In this document: in pieces, positions 39,527-48,845 of the stretch | Position numbering within the stretch: position 1 is the first letter of the stretch | Layout: every line of letters begins with the position of its first letter | Program-made: the position numbers and the translations under genes | DNA from: Streptomyces thinghirensis | Lineage (GTDB): Bacteria; Actinomycetota; Actinomycetia; Streptomycetales; Streptomycetaceae | Direction of reading: 5' to 3' | DNA: 64,000 bases | NCBI GenBank assembly: GCA_021502835.1 | Contig: JAKFGP010000034.1 | Coordinates: 1-64,000 of the forward strand | Notes under the pieces: generated by a model | What the model was told of the DNA's origin: nothing | Seen by the model: the letters and a program-made list of their open reading frames with translations, nothing else | Databases searched by the model: none

Positions 39527-39987
39527 ATGGCACCAACCGGTACCCCAGCCATCCGCCGTGTCCGGGTGGATCCCGCCGGCACCCACTTCGCGTCGGCGTT
39601 CGAGCTCCCGACCGCCGGACCGCCCCGGCTGACGCCCGAGCAATGGGCCCGCGCCAGCTTCGAGGACATCCCCGGCGGTGCTGCGGGAGCTGATCCGGAC
39701 GGGTTGGGCCGGCGTGCTCGGTCTGCGGCTGGGGCCGCGGTCCTCGGCGCGGCACGTGGTGGGGTGGCGCATGCTGGAGTCCGGGCCGGACCGGCTCGAC
39801 CTGGAGGCCCGCGCCCCGTCGCTGACCGTCCGCAACGTGCTGACCCTCGACCACTCACGGCTGCTCTGGGCGACGTACGTGCGCTGATGAGCGCCGGGCC
39901 GGCCGGGCGCTGTGGTCCCTGGCCGCACCGGTGCACCACCTGGCCGTGCCCCTGCTCCTCGGCCGCGCCGTCCGCCGCGCGGGGTGA
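39527..39987 (+). CDS. DUF2867-like small protein
   Basis: ATG at 39527. Joined frames give ~153 residues: RRVRVDPAGTHFASAFELPT, LTPEQWARASFEDIP, VLRELIRTGWAGVLGLRLGP, ARHVVGWRMLESGPDRLDLE, ARAPSLTVRNVLTLDHSRLL and WATYVR, then LWSLAAPVHHLAVPLLLGRA. The fold resembles START/DUF2867 proteins that bind small hydrophobic ligands; no reaction is known. Indels lie near 39678 and 39887. It starts 10 bases after the C-N hydrolase gene and probably shares its transcript. Confidence 0.7.
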
Positions 39988-40023
39988 GGGAGCAGCCGGG
40001 GCCCGCCTGCCACGCGTCACGCG

Positions 40024-40518
40024 TCACTCGTCCTCCCGCTCCTTCTCCGCCAGGTGGATCACGCACACCGTCAGCGCGATCAGCAGCGCCGGGTCCGCGT
40101 CGTCCCGGACGACGTCCACGCCGTAGGTGTCCCGGAGGGTCAGCCACCGGCGCGAGACGACGGCCAGCAGCTCACCGTCGTACTCGATGGCGAACTCCCG
40201 GTCGAGGATCTTGCCGCTGACGTCCAGTTCGGTACCGTCGGCCAGCGAGACCCGGTAGTGGTTGCGCAGCAGGGAGAGACGTTTCCGCTTGATCCGGGCC
40301 AGTGGCTCGTCGCCCCGCTCGATCACCATCGTGTCGCGCAGGGCGAACATCTTCTGGTGGATGTCGATGAGCACGCGCCCCTGGACGTCCTTCAGTTCCC
40401 AGGTGTCCCGCAGCCGCATCGCCTTGCCGTCGACGAGGTACACCTTGTTGCCGTCGTCGTCCTCGATCCAGTAGTCGTCGCCGAAGCCGAGGAGCCGGTC
40501 GTACACGAGGAATCTCAT
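40024..40518 (-). CDS. LURP-one-related (tubby-like) family protein
   Basis: An intact 165-residue gene from ATG 40518. RFLVYDRLLGFGDDYWIEDD, NKVYLVDGKAMRLRDTWELK, VQGRVLIDIHQKMFALRDTM, RLSLLRNHYRVSLADGTELD, KILDREFAIEYDGELLAVVS and RRWLTLRDTYGVDVVRDDAD show the beta-barrel of the LOR/DUF567 family, related to tubby and scramblases. The last ~20 residues could form a short hydrophobic helix (PALLIALTVCVIHLAE). Its role in bacteria is unknown. The ATG overlaps the probable stop of the AraC-type gene upstream (ATGA), indicating coupling. Confidence 0.85.
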   Translation of the reverse strand: MRFLVYDRLLGFGDDYWIEDDDGNKVYLVDGKAMRLRDTWELKDVQGRVLIDIHQKMFALRDTMVIERGDEPLARIKRKRLSLLRNHYRVSLADGTELDVSGKILDREFAIEYDGELLAVVSRRWLTLRDTYGVDVVRDDADPALLIALTVCVIHLAEKEREDE

Positions 40519-41522
40519 GGCGTGATCGTTCCCCGGCGCCCGCTCCGAAACGCCGTCGGTAGGCCGACGGGCTGAGCCCGGTCTCGCGCCGCAGCAGTGC
40601 CCGCAGGTTCGCGGCGGTCCCCAGCCCGCTGCGGGCCGCCACCACGTCCAGCCGCTCCTCACCGCGCTCGATCAGGCGCCGTGCGAGGGTCACGCGCTCG
40701 GCCGTCAGCCAGGCGAGCGGCGTCGTCCCCAGCTGCGCCCGGAACCGCCGGTGCAGGGTCGCCGGTGACATCGCCGCGCGCTCCGCGAGGTCCGTCACCG
40801 TCAGCGGCTCGTCGAGGCGCTCCTGAGCCCACTCCAGCAGGGGCACCAGCGACGCGTCGGGGACGTGGGGCACCGGGCGCTCCACGAACTGCCGCTGTCC
40901 GCCGTCCCGGTGCGTGGCGAACACCAGCCGCCGGGAGACGGCGTTGGCGATCTCGGCGCCGTGGTCCTTGCGCCAGATGTGCAGACCGAGGTCGAGTGCC
41001 GCCGCGCTGCCCGCGGCGGTGAGCACGTCGCCCTCGTCCACGAACAGCACGTCCGGCTCCAGCAACACCCGCGGATGCAGCCGGCGGAAGGGAGTCGGCC
41101 CACAACCAGTGGGTGGCGGCCCGCCGGCCGTCCAGCAGCCCCGCCTCGGCGAGCGCGAAGGTGCCGGTGCACAGGCTCATGACGCGGGCGCCACGCGCGT
41201 GCGCGCGCCGGATGGCGTCCAGGACGGCCGGGCCGCGCGGTACGACGTTGTCCGGTCGGCCGGGTACGACGACCGTGTCGGCCCCGTCCGCGCGCCTCCA
41301 GGCCGGGTACGTCGGTGAGCGTGAAGAACCCGTGGTTCATCCGGATCCCCCGGCGTCGGCCCGCACAGCGTCACCTCGTACAGCGGTCCGGGCAGCCCCA
41401 GCTCGGGGCGCGGCAGCCCAAACAACTCGGTGGCGCAGCCGACCTCGAACGGGTTGGTGCCCTCGTCGACGATCACGGCGACGCGGTGGGGTCGATAGCG
41501 CTGAGAGGATCCCTTGCGGCAT
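40515..41522 (-). CDS. GlxA-type AraC family transcriptional regulator
   Basis: ATG at 41522. After correcting one G near 41508, it reads MPQGSSQRYRPHRVAVIVDE and then GTNPFEVGCATELFGLPRPE, a DJ-1/PfpI-like domain (residues ~12-185) with VMSLCTGTFALAEAGLLDGR carrying the nucleophile-elbow Cys. The AraC DNA-binding domain follows: LDEPLTVTDLAERAAMSPAT, LHRRFRAQLGTTPLAWLTAE, RLDVVAARSGLGTAANLRAL and ETGLSPSAYRRRF. About 330 residues. Indels lie near 41357, 41300, 41090 and 40540. It probably controls the LURP-one gene or the divergent cupin gene 52 bp away. Confidence 0.85.
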
Positions 41523-41574
41523 GTGCGATTTCTAGCACTCGTCCGGCGTACGCGGCACCCCGCACGATGACGTC

Positions 41575-41967
41575 ATGACACAGGAACCCGTCTCCCTCGC
41601 CTCCGCCCTCGCGTCCTTCACCGAGCAGTGGAGCCCTCGCATCGTCACCGCCGTCAACGACTACGACGTCCGTATCGCCAAGGTCGAGGGCGAGCACGTC
41701 TGGCACGTGCACGACCACACCGACGAGTTCTTCCTGGTCCTCGACGGTGAACTCCACATCGCCCTGCGCGAACCCGGCGGCGAGCGCACGGTCGTCCTGC
41801 CCAGGGGGTCGGTCTTCACCGTCCGCGGGGCACGGAACACAAGCCCTACGCCCCCGCCCCCCACGGCGATCCTGCTCCTCGAACCGACGGGGACCCTGAC
41901 CGTGGGCGACCGGCACGACGAGGTGCCCGACCACGTGGACGCGACGACGGGGCACGCCTTGACGTGA
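41575..41967 (+). CDS. Cupin domain protein
   Basis: ATG at 41575; ~130 residues. EGEHVWHVHDHTDEFFLVLD is cupin motif 1 with metal ligands HxH...E. Motif 2 lies in LPRGSVFTV then GTEHKPYAP after indels near 41840 and 41857. A single-domain cupin binds a metal and may act as an isomerase, dioxygenase or sensor; the substrate is unknown. It is divergent from the AraC-type regulator with 52 bp between the starts. Confidence 0.8.
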   Translation: MTQEPVSLASALASFTEQWSPRIVTAVNDYDVRIAKVEGEHVWHVHDHTDEFFLVLDGELHIALREPGGERTVVLPRGSVFTVRGARNTSPTPPPPTAILLLEPTGTLTVGDRHDEVPDHVDATTGHALT

Positions 41968-41979
41968 TGTCGGCGGGGC

Positions 41980-42231
41980 TCAGGAGCCGTAGCCGTTGTT
42001 GTACCCGTCCCGCGTGTGGTGGTGGGGCCGGTCCTCGACGACCGGGGTCGTCGGCGGCATCACGACGCGACGGCGCCGGGCGATGCTGCTGAACGTCGCT
42101 ACACCGATCAGGCCGACGATCATGAAGATGACACCGACCAGGTCGAGGTTGACGCCCTGCATGTCCCAGTCGGTCGCGAACGTGAGGATGGCTCCCACGG
42201 CGATGAGGATGATGCACCCGCCGAGGCCCAT
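41980..42231 (-). CDS. DUF6458-like small membrane protein
   Basis: An intact 83-residue gene from ATG 42231 with GGAGG upstream. Two hydrophobic helices: GGCIILIAVGAILTFATDWD and LDLVGVIFMIVGLIGVATFS, joined by the short loop MQGVN. The tail is basic then Pro/His/Asn-rich (ARRRRVVMPP; HHHTRDGYNNGYGS). Small two-helix proteins of this type are frequent in Streptomyces; function unknown. Confidence 0.85.
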   Translation of the reverse strand: MGLGGCIILIAVGAILTFATDWDMQGVNLDLVGVIFMIVGLIGVATFSSIARRRRVVMPPTTPVVEDRPHHHTRDGYNNGYGS

Positions 42232-42357
42232 GAGTGTTGCCTCCTTGTAGATCCGGTCGGTTCCGGGTTTCCGGTCGATCCGGTTCCGTGTAGGGTACCC
42301 CCCGGCCGGAACACACATGCGGGGCAGGGGTGTTCCGGCCGGGGAACGCTCCGGGGC

Positions 42358-43655
42358 TCAGCCCTCCAGGAACGCCACCAGCGCGTTCGCCAGCAGGTGC
42401 GGGTCGTCGGCGCCGCACAACTCCCGGGCGCTGTGCATCGAGAGGATGGCCGCGCCGATGTCGACGGTGCTGATGCCGTGCCGGGCCGCGGTGATGGGGC
42501 CGATGGTCGTGCCGCACGGCATGGAGTTGTTGGAGACGAACGTCTGGAAGGGGACGTTCGCCTTCTCGCAGGCGGCGGCGAACACGGCGCGGCCCGAACC
42601 GTCCGTGGCGTAGCGGTTGTTGACGTTGACCTTGAGGATGGGGCCGCCGTTGACGCGCGGCTGGTGCGTCGGGTCGTGCCGCTCCGCGTAGTTGGGGTGC
42701 ACGGCGTGGCCGGTGTCGGAGGACAGGCAGACCGTGCCGGCGAAGGCGCGCGCCCGGTCCTCGTAACTGCCGCCCCGCGCGAACACCGAGCGCTCCAGCA
42801 CGCTGCCGAGGAGCGGGCCGTCGGCGCCGGTGTCCGACTGGGAGCCGGTCTCCTCGTGGTCGAAGGCGGCGAGGACCGGGATGTACGGCAGGTCCGCGCC
42901 GGAGGTCGCGACCGCGGCCAGGGCGGCCACGCCGGCGTGCACGGACAGGAGGTTGTCCATGCGGGGGCCGGCCACCAGGTCCTTGTCGCGGCCCAGGTAG
43001 GCCGGGGGCTCTACCGAGTGGGTCATCAGGTCCCAGCCGGTGACCTCGCCGCGGGCGAGACCCGCCTCCTCCTCCAGGAAGGCGATCAGGTCGCCGTCGC
43101 GGACGGTGTCGCCCAGGCCCCAGACGGGCTGGAGGTGGCGCTGCTTGTCGAGCTTGAGGCCCTCCGCGGACACGTTGCGGTCCATGTGGATGGCGAGTTG
43201 CGGAACGCGGAGCAGCGGGCGGGCGATGTTGACCAGGCGGGTCGAGCCGTCGCGCAGCGTGAGCCGGCCGGCCAGGCCCAGGTCGCGGTCGAGCCAGGAG
43301 TTCATCAGGGGGCCGCCGTAGATCTCCACGGCGACCTGGCGCCAGCCGTGCGCCCCGGTGTCCGGGCGGGGCTTCACGCGCAGGTTGGGGAGTCGGTGTG
43401 CGCGCCGACGATGCGGAAGGGGGTGTGCGGGGCCGCGCCTTCGGGGACGTACCAGGCCACGATCGCGCCGCCGCGCAGCACGTACTTGCCGCCGGAGGTC
43501 CCCTCCCAGGCGTCCGTCTCCGCGACCTGCCGGAAACCGGCCTTCTCGAGCCGCTCGGCGGCGGTTGCCACCGCGTGGTACGGCGTGGGGCCGGCCGCGA
43601 GGAAGGACATGAGGTCGTCGGTGTGGCCGCGGTCGAAGCGGGAGGGTGCGCTCAT
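42358..43655 (-). CDS. apeB: M18 family aminopeptidase
   Basis: ATG at 43655 (AAGG eight bases upstream). About 432 residues: DRGHTDDLMSFLAAGPTPYH, FRIVGAHTDSP (first zinc His/Asp), then after one indel near 43387 LRVKPRPDTGAHGWRQVAVE, PLMNSWLDRDLGLAGRLTLR, DNLLSVHAGVAALAAVATSG, VLAAFDHEETGSQSDTGADG (catalytic Glu and zinc Glu), VCLSSDTGHAVHPNYAERHD and DIGAAILSMHSARELCG (last zinc His). A cytosolic dodecameric di-zinc peptidase that removes acidic N-terminal residues is expected. Confidence 0.92.
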
Positions 43656-43754
43656 GGGGTTCACCTTAACGACGTGCGAGGGCCCGCTTCCCGTGGAGCG
43701 GGAGCGGACCCCTCGTCAGGCTGTGTGGAATTGGTGGAGGGGGGCGGACGGGTC

Positions 43755-45579
43755 CTAGAAGGCCGCCTCGTCCAGCTCCATCAGGTCCAGCTCGACACCC
43801 TGGGCGACCTTGCGGGCCATGGTGACGCCGGGCAGGACGTTGGCCGCGAAGAACTTCGCCGCCGCGATCTTGCCGGTGTAGAACGCCTTGTCCTTGGCGG
43901 ACGCGGTCGGCAGCTTCTCGGCGGCGATGGCGGCGCCCTTGAGGAGCAGGTAGCCGACGATCACGTCACCGGAGGCGAGGAGGAGGCGGGTGGTGTTGAG
44001 ACCCACCTTGTAGATGTTCTTGACGTCCTGCTCGGTGGCGGCGAGGTCGGTGAGCATCAGGCCGACGATGGCCTCCAGCTCGACGGCGGCCTTGGCCAGG
44101 TGCTCGCGGGCGCCGGACAGCTCCTCGCCGCCGGTGCCGAGGGCGAGGAACTTCTGATGTCCTCGGCGAGCGAGTTCAGCGCGGCGCCCTGGTTGCGGAC
44201 GATCTTCCGGAAGAAGTAGTCCTGGCCCTGGATCGCCGTGGTGCCCTCGTACAGGGTGTCGATCTTGGCGTCGCGGATGTACTGCTCGATCGGGTACTCC
44301 TGGAGGAACCCGGAGCCGCCGAAGGTCTGGAGCGACTGGGCGAGCTGCTCGTAGGCCTTCTCCGAGCCGTAGCCCTTCACGATCGGCAGGAGCAGGTCGT
44401 TGAGTGCGTGCTCGGTGGCGGCGTCCTCGCCGTTCGCCTCCTTGACCTGGATCTCGTCCTGGACGGAGGCGGTGTACATCACCAGGGCGCGCATGCCCTC
44501 GGCGTACGCCTTCTGCGTCATGAGGAGCGGCGGACGTCCGGGTGGTGCGTGATGGTGACCTTGGGCGCCGACTTGTCCATGAAGTTGGCCAGGTCGGGGC
44601 CCTGGACGCGCTCCTTGGCGTACTCCAGGGCGTTGAGGTAGCCCGTGGAGAGGGTGGAGATCGCCTTCGTGCCGACCATCATGCGGGCGAACTCGATGAT
44701 GCGGAACATCTGGCGGATGCCGTCGTGCTTGTCGCCGATCAGCCAGCCCTTGGCGGGGTGGCGGTCGCCGAAGGTCATCTCGCAGGTATTGGAGGCCTTC
44801 AGGCCCATCTTGTGCTCGACGTTGGTGGCGTAGACGCCGTTGCGCTCGCCCAGCTCGCCGGTCTCGAAGTCGAACTCGTACTTCGGGACGAGGAAGAGGG
44901 ACAGGCCCTTGGTGCCGGGGCCGGCGCCCTCCGGGCGGGCGAGGACGTAGTGGAGGATGTTCTCCGACATGTCGTGCTCGCCGGACGTGATGAAGCGCTT
45001 GACGCCCTCGATGTGCCAGGAGCCGTCCTCCTGCTGGACCGCCTTGGTGCGGCCGGCGCCGACGTCCGAGCCGGCGTCCGGCTCGGTGAGGACCATGGTG
45101 GAGCCCCACTGCTTCTCGACGGCGAAGGACGCGATGTGCTTCTGCGCCTCGTTGCCCTCCTCGAAGAGGATGCCCGCGAAGGCGGGGCCGGAGGAGTACA
45201 TCCACACGGCCGGGTTGGCGCCGAGGATCAGCTCCGCGTAGGCCCAGATCAGGGAGCGCGGCGAGGTGGTGCCGCCGATCTCCTCGGGCAGGCCCAGGCG
45301 CCAGTACTCGGAGTCCATGAAGGCCTGGTAGCTCTTCTTGAAGGACGCCGGGACCGGCGCGGTGTTGGTCTCCGGGTCGAAGACCGGCGGGTTGCGGTCG
45401 GCGTCGGCGAAGGACTCGGCCAGCTCGTTCTCCGAGAGGCGGGTCAGCTCCTCCAGGACGCTCTTGGCGGTGTCCGTGTCCATCTCCGCAGACGGGCCGG
45501 TGCCGTACACCTTGTCACGGCCGAGCACCTCGAAGAGGTTGAACTCGATGTCCCGGAGATTCGGCTTGTAGTGCCCCAT
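43755..45579 (-). CDS. Acyl-CoA dehydrogenase (long FadE5-like form)
   Basis: ATG at 45579 ([20 protein letters not shown]). About 608 residues: [24 protein letters not shown] segment, [40 protein letters not shown] (FAD/substrate motif), [95 protein letters not shown] (catalytic Glu region) and a C-terminal acetyl-CoA-dehydrogenase-like domain. It oxidises acyl-CoA to enoyl-CoA in beta-oxidation. Only two indels, near 44525 and 44155. A TetR-type palindrome lies 95 bp upstream. Confidence 0.92.
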
Positions 45580-45673
45580 GGCGACGGCTCCGTTGGAGAG
45601 ATCGGCGAGGCACTGAATCCTCGCATCTGTACACATACCGACTGCGCGTACCAAGCAGTAGCTACGATGATGC

Positions 45674-45685
45674 TACCCGTCGGTA
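45674..45685. promoter_or_regulatory. Putative TetR/FadR-type operator of the acyl-CoA dehydrogenase gene
   Basis: TACCCGTCGGTA is a palindrome (TACC/GGTA arms, 4-base centre) extended to CTACCCGTCGGTAAT. It lies between divergent acyl-CoA dehydrogenase and SseB-like genes in a locally AT-richer stretch. TTACNNNNGGTA-like sites of TetR repressors are common before fad genes in actinomycetes. Confidence 0.5.
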
Positions 45686-45742
45686 ATAAGAAGCAACCCC
45701 GAGCCGGTCATCTGTGACCCGTCACTCGCTACTCTTTGCGGC

Positions 45743-46210
45743 ATGTACGGCTACGACCAGACCGCGGGCCAACAGCAGCAGCAGTACGCCCCGCCGCAGC
45801 AGCCGATGTCCGGCGGATACGGGCAGCAGCCGCCGCTGTACCCCGAGCCGTCCCCGCCCTCGCTCGCGGACGCGGTGCGCGCCTTCACCACCGGCCAGAT
45901 GTCCGCCGAGGACTTCCAGCAGATCTTCGCGACCTCGAAGGTCTACTGCCCGCGCGGTGACAACCCCGGCTTCCTCGCGCTGCACAACACCCAGCAGCCG
46001 GTGATCCCCATGTTCACCGGGCTCAAGGAGCTGCGCCGGTACGCGGGCAAGGAGTCCAAGTACTTCGTGATCACCGGCGCGGAGGTGATCGACCTCCTGC
46101 CGACCGGCTACGGCTTCGTACTGGACATGGAGGGCGAGCACCGGATGGTCTTCGACGCGAAAGCCGTCGAACAGATGGTCGATTTCGCCATGCGTCGGAT
46201 GTACGGCTGA
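45743..46210 (+). CDS. SseB-like family protein
   Basis: An intact 155-residue gene from ATG 45743. The first 35 residues are Gln/Tyr/Pro-rich (YGYDQTAGQQQQQYAPPQQP). The domain follows: LADAVRAFTTGQMSAEDFQQ, IFATSKVYCPRGDNPGFLAL, VIPMFTGLKELRRYAGKESK, YFVITGAEVIDLLPTGYGFV and VFDAKAVEQMVDFAMRRMYG. The SseB fold occurs in type VII secretion-associated and other actinobacterial proteins; its role here is unknown. It is divergent from the acyl-CoA dehydrogenase. Confidence 0.8.
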   Translation: MYGYDQTAGQQQQQYAPPQQPMSGGYGQQPPLYPEPSPPSLADAVRAFTTGQMSAEDFQQIFATSKVYCPRGDNPGFLALHNTQQPVIPMFTGLKELRRYAGKESKYFVITGAEVIDLLPTGYGFVLDMEGEHRMVFDAKAVEQMVDFAMRRMYG

Positions 46211-46317
46211 CCGTTGCCGCCACCGCGAGCCCGAGGGAATGCCCTCCGGCTTTCTGGTTTGAGGTGGCAAGAAGTTCAACGCTCAACTAAAGTGGGCGTA
46301 CCCGAGGAGGTACCGAC

Positions 46318-47288
46318 ATGCCTGCAGTGACCGTCGAGAACCCGTTGACGCTGCCCCGCGTATCCGCACCCGCCGACGCCGTCGCACGTCCCGTGCTCAC
46401 CGTCACGACCGCGCCCGGCGGTTTCGAGGGCGAGGGCTTCCCGGTTCGCCGCGTTCGCCGGGATCAACTACCGCCATCTCGACCCGTTCATCATGATGGA
46501 CCAGATGGGTGAGGTGGAGTACGCGCCCGGCGAGCCCAAAGGCACGCCCTGGCACCCGCACCGCGGCTTCGAGACCGTCACCTACATCATCGACGGGGTC
46601 TTCGACCACCAGGACTCCAACGGTGGCGGCGGCCATCACCAACGGCGACACCCAGTGGATGACGGCGGGCTCCGGTCTGCTGCACATCGAGGCGCCGCCG
46701 GAAGCAGCTGGTCATGTCGGGCGGGCTCTTCCACGGGCTCCAGCTGTGGGTGAACCTCCCGGCCAGGGACAAGATGATGGCCCCCAGGTACCGGGACATC
46801 CGCAGCGGCTCCGTCCAGCTGCTCACCTCCCCGGACGGCGGCGCGCTGATGCGCCGTCATCGCCGGTGAGCTGGACGGCCACGAGGGCCCCGGCATCACG
46901 CACACGCCGATCACGATGGTCCACGCGACGCTCGCGCCCGGCGCCGAGGTCACCCTGCCCTGGCGGGAGGACTTCAACGGCCTGGCGTACGTGCTGGCCG
47001 GCCGCGGGTCGGTGGGCGCCGAGCGGCGGCCGGTCCACCTGGGGCAGACGGCCGTCTTCGGGGGCCGGCGGCTCGCTGACCGTCCGCGCGGACGAGAAGC
47101 AGGACTCGCACACCCCCGACCTGGAGGTCGTGCTGCTCGGCGGGCAGCCGATCCGGGAGCCGATGGCGCACTACGGGCCGTTCGTCACGAACACCCGTGA
47201 GGAACTCCAGCAGGCCTTCGACGACTTCCAGAAGGGCCGCCTGGGCACGGTCCCGGCGGTGCACGGGATGACCGAGGGCGGCCTGTAG
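46318..47288 (+). CDS. Pirin family protein
   Basis: ATG at 46318 with GAGGAGG upstream. About 323 residues: [40 protein letters not shown] (metal ligands HPHxGxxT), [32 protein letters not shown] (further ligands), [20 protein letters not shown], then the C-terminal pirin domain [18 protein letters not shown] and [20 protein letters not shown]. Bicupin pirins bind Fe and some have quercetinase activity. Indels lie near 46448, 46627, 46702, 46858 and 47067. It ends at TAG 47286 before a strong terminator. Confidence 0.9.
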
Positions 47289-47303
47289 GCCGTCCAGGAC
47301 CAA

Positions 47304-47347
47304 GCGCGCGAGAGCCACGACCGGCACCGGTCGTGGCTCTCGCGCGC
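47304..47347. terminator. Strong intrinsic terminator after pirin
   Basis: A perfect 21-bp stem, GCGCGCGAGAGCCACGACCGG and its complement, around a 2-base CA loop (loop 4 if the closing pair opens). The longest hairpin in the window. Confidence 0.85.
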
Positions 47348-47349
47348 GT

Positions 47350-47737
47350 GGCGGGGCGGCGGCTACCCGGCCGACGTGCGGGGCGCTCCCCCGCCGCGAT
47401 CAGGACGGCGGCGGTCTCGGGGTGCGGCCCGTCGTTCGCCCAGTCCAGGGGGAGCGGCCGGTGCCGTGATCCTCCCGGAGCGCCGGATCGGCTCCGTGCG
47501 CCAGCCTGGCACTGCTGGTCGGAGCGGGGCTGAGCGCGGCGGTGAGGGCCGTCGGGCCGTGGTTCCGGAGGGCGTCGTGGTGGCTCGTACCGCGGTGGTC
47601 ACCGTCGCGGTCGTCTTCGTACGGCGAAGGCCGAGGTACTGGAGGAGTACTTCACCGTCGTGGCGGACGAGGAGGTCCGCGGTCGGCGCCTGATCGTGTA
47701 CGAACGGCGGTCCCGGGCTGACGAGGTGTCACGCTGA
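47350..47737 (+). CDS. Small hypothetical protein, badly frameshifted
   Basis: Only the 3' part can be read with some trust: AKAEVLEEYFTVVADEEVRG then RRLIVYERRSRADEVSR, ending at TGA 47735-47737, preceded by a hydrophobic VARTAVVTVAVVFV. The upstream frames carry PERRIGSVRQ and Arg/Gly-rich segments but no start can be chosen. It may be a short single-span membrane protein. No family recognised; even its 5' limit is a guess. Confidence 0.35.
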
Positions 47738-47802
47738 CGTCCTGTCACCTGGGCGGGCCGTCCGCGCAGGACAGCCCGCCCGGTGCGTGATCGGCTGGGG
47801 GC

Positions 47803-48845
47803 GTGCAGCTGCTTCCCGGTCCGGTCCGTCGGTTCGCCGCCTGGTGCGCCGTCATCCTGCTCGCCAGCGGTGTCGTCTACGTCGCGATCCGGCTCTGCGT
47901 CGGAGTTCCGCACCGCGGTGACGCCGGCGCTGCTCGCGCTGCTGGGCACCGCCCTGCTCAGGCCGCTGCACCGGTGGCTGGTGAAGGCGCACGTGCAGCG
48001 GTACGCTGGCCGCGGGGCTCACCTGTGTCGCCGTCGTCGCCGTGGTCGGCGGGGCCGTGTACATCGTGGTGTCCGCGCTCATCGAGACCGGCGACCAGAT
48101 CATCGCCTCGCTCCGGGACGCGGCCAAGGACATCGCCGACCACTTCGGGGCGGCCGGGACCTCGCTGGAGGACATGGCGTCCAACGCGCGTGAGCTGCTG
48201 GGCAAGTTCGGCGGCACGGCAGCCTCGGGGGTGGTCACCGGGATCAGCGTCGTCGGCGAGATGCTCGCCATGGCCGTGCTCGCCCTGCTGCTCGTCTTCT
48301 TCTTCCTGCGCGACCCGACCGGGCCGTCGGCGACGGTGCGGGCCATCGCCCCGCCCGGCGGCGCCGACATGGTCGAGGCGATGTCCCGGCGGGCCTTCGG
48401 TGCCGTCGAGGGCTTCATGCGGGGCACCACCCTCATCGCGCTCATCGACGCGGTCTGCATCACCGTCGGGCTGCTCGTCCTGCGCGTCCCCGGTGCCGTC
48501 GGGCTCGGCGCGCTGGTCTTCGTCGGCGCCTACATCCCCTACCTCGGCGCGTTCATCTCCGGAGCCGTCGCCGTGCTGGTCGCGCTCGCCGACCGGGGGT
48601 TCGTCATCGCGCTGTGGGCCCTCGGGGTGGTCCTGGCCGTGCAGGTGCTGGAGGGACACGTGCTCCAGCCGGTGATCCAGAGCCGGACCGTGCAGATGCA
48701 CCCGGCGATCGTGCTGCTGGCGCTCACCGCGGGGGCGTCGGTGGCGGGCATCCTGGGGATGCTCCTGGCCGTCCCCTCACCGCGGCGGCGTTCGGGGTCG
48801 TCCACGAACTCCGGGCGCGTTACGCGGCATCGGGGTCGCCGGCGG
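47803..48845 (+). CDS. AI-2E family (PerM/TqsA-like) transporter
   Basis: GTG at 47803. About 345 residues, 7-8 helices: RRFAAWCAVILLASGVVYVA, FRTAVTPALLALLGTALLRP, AVVAVVGGAVYIVVSALIET, VVTGISVVGEMLAMAVLALL, LVFFFLRDP, ALIDAVCITVGLLVLRVPGA, VGLGALVFVGAYIPYLGAFI and VIQSRTVQMHPAIVLLALTA, then GASVAGILGMLLAVPLTAAA. The PYLG..ISG and PVIQSRTV..HP motifs are typical. Members export or transport signals, ions or amino acids; the substrate is unknown. Indels lie near 47908, 48005, 48315 and 48775. The 3' end overlaps the convergent phosphatase gene and its stop cannot be fixed. Confidence 0.82.

Noticed and set aside
42016..43758. A 580-codon + strand frame opposite the M18 aminopeptidase
   Set aside because: Shadow of the M18 gene; composition is Gly/Val/Arg-biased and no motif is found.
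44542..45717. A 391-codon + strand frame opposite the acyl-CoA dehydrogenase
   Set aside because: The opposite strand carries an unmistakable acyl-CoA dehydrogenase; the + frame is Val/Leu/Gly/Asp-rich shadow typical of high-GC DNA.
47450..47533. A tRNA-like or CRISPR-like structure among dense repeats and hairpins
   Set aside because: No T-psi-C or anticodon arm pattern and no regularly spaced repeats were found here or elsewhere in the window.
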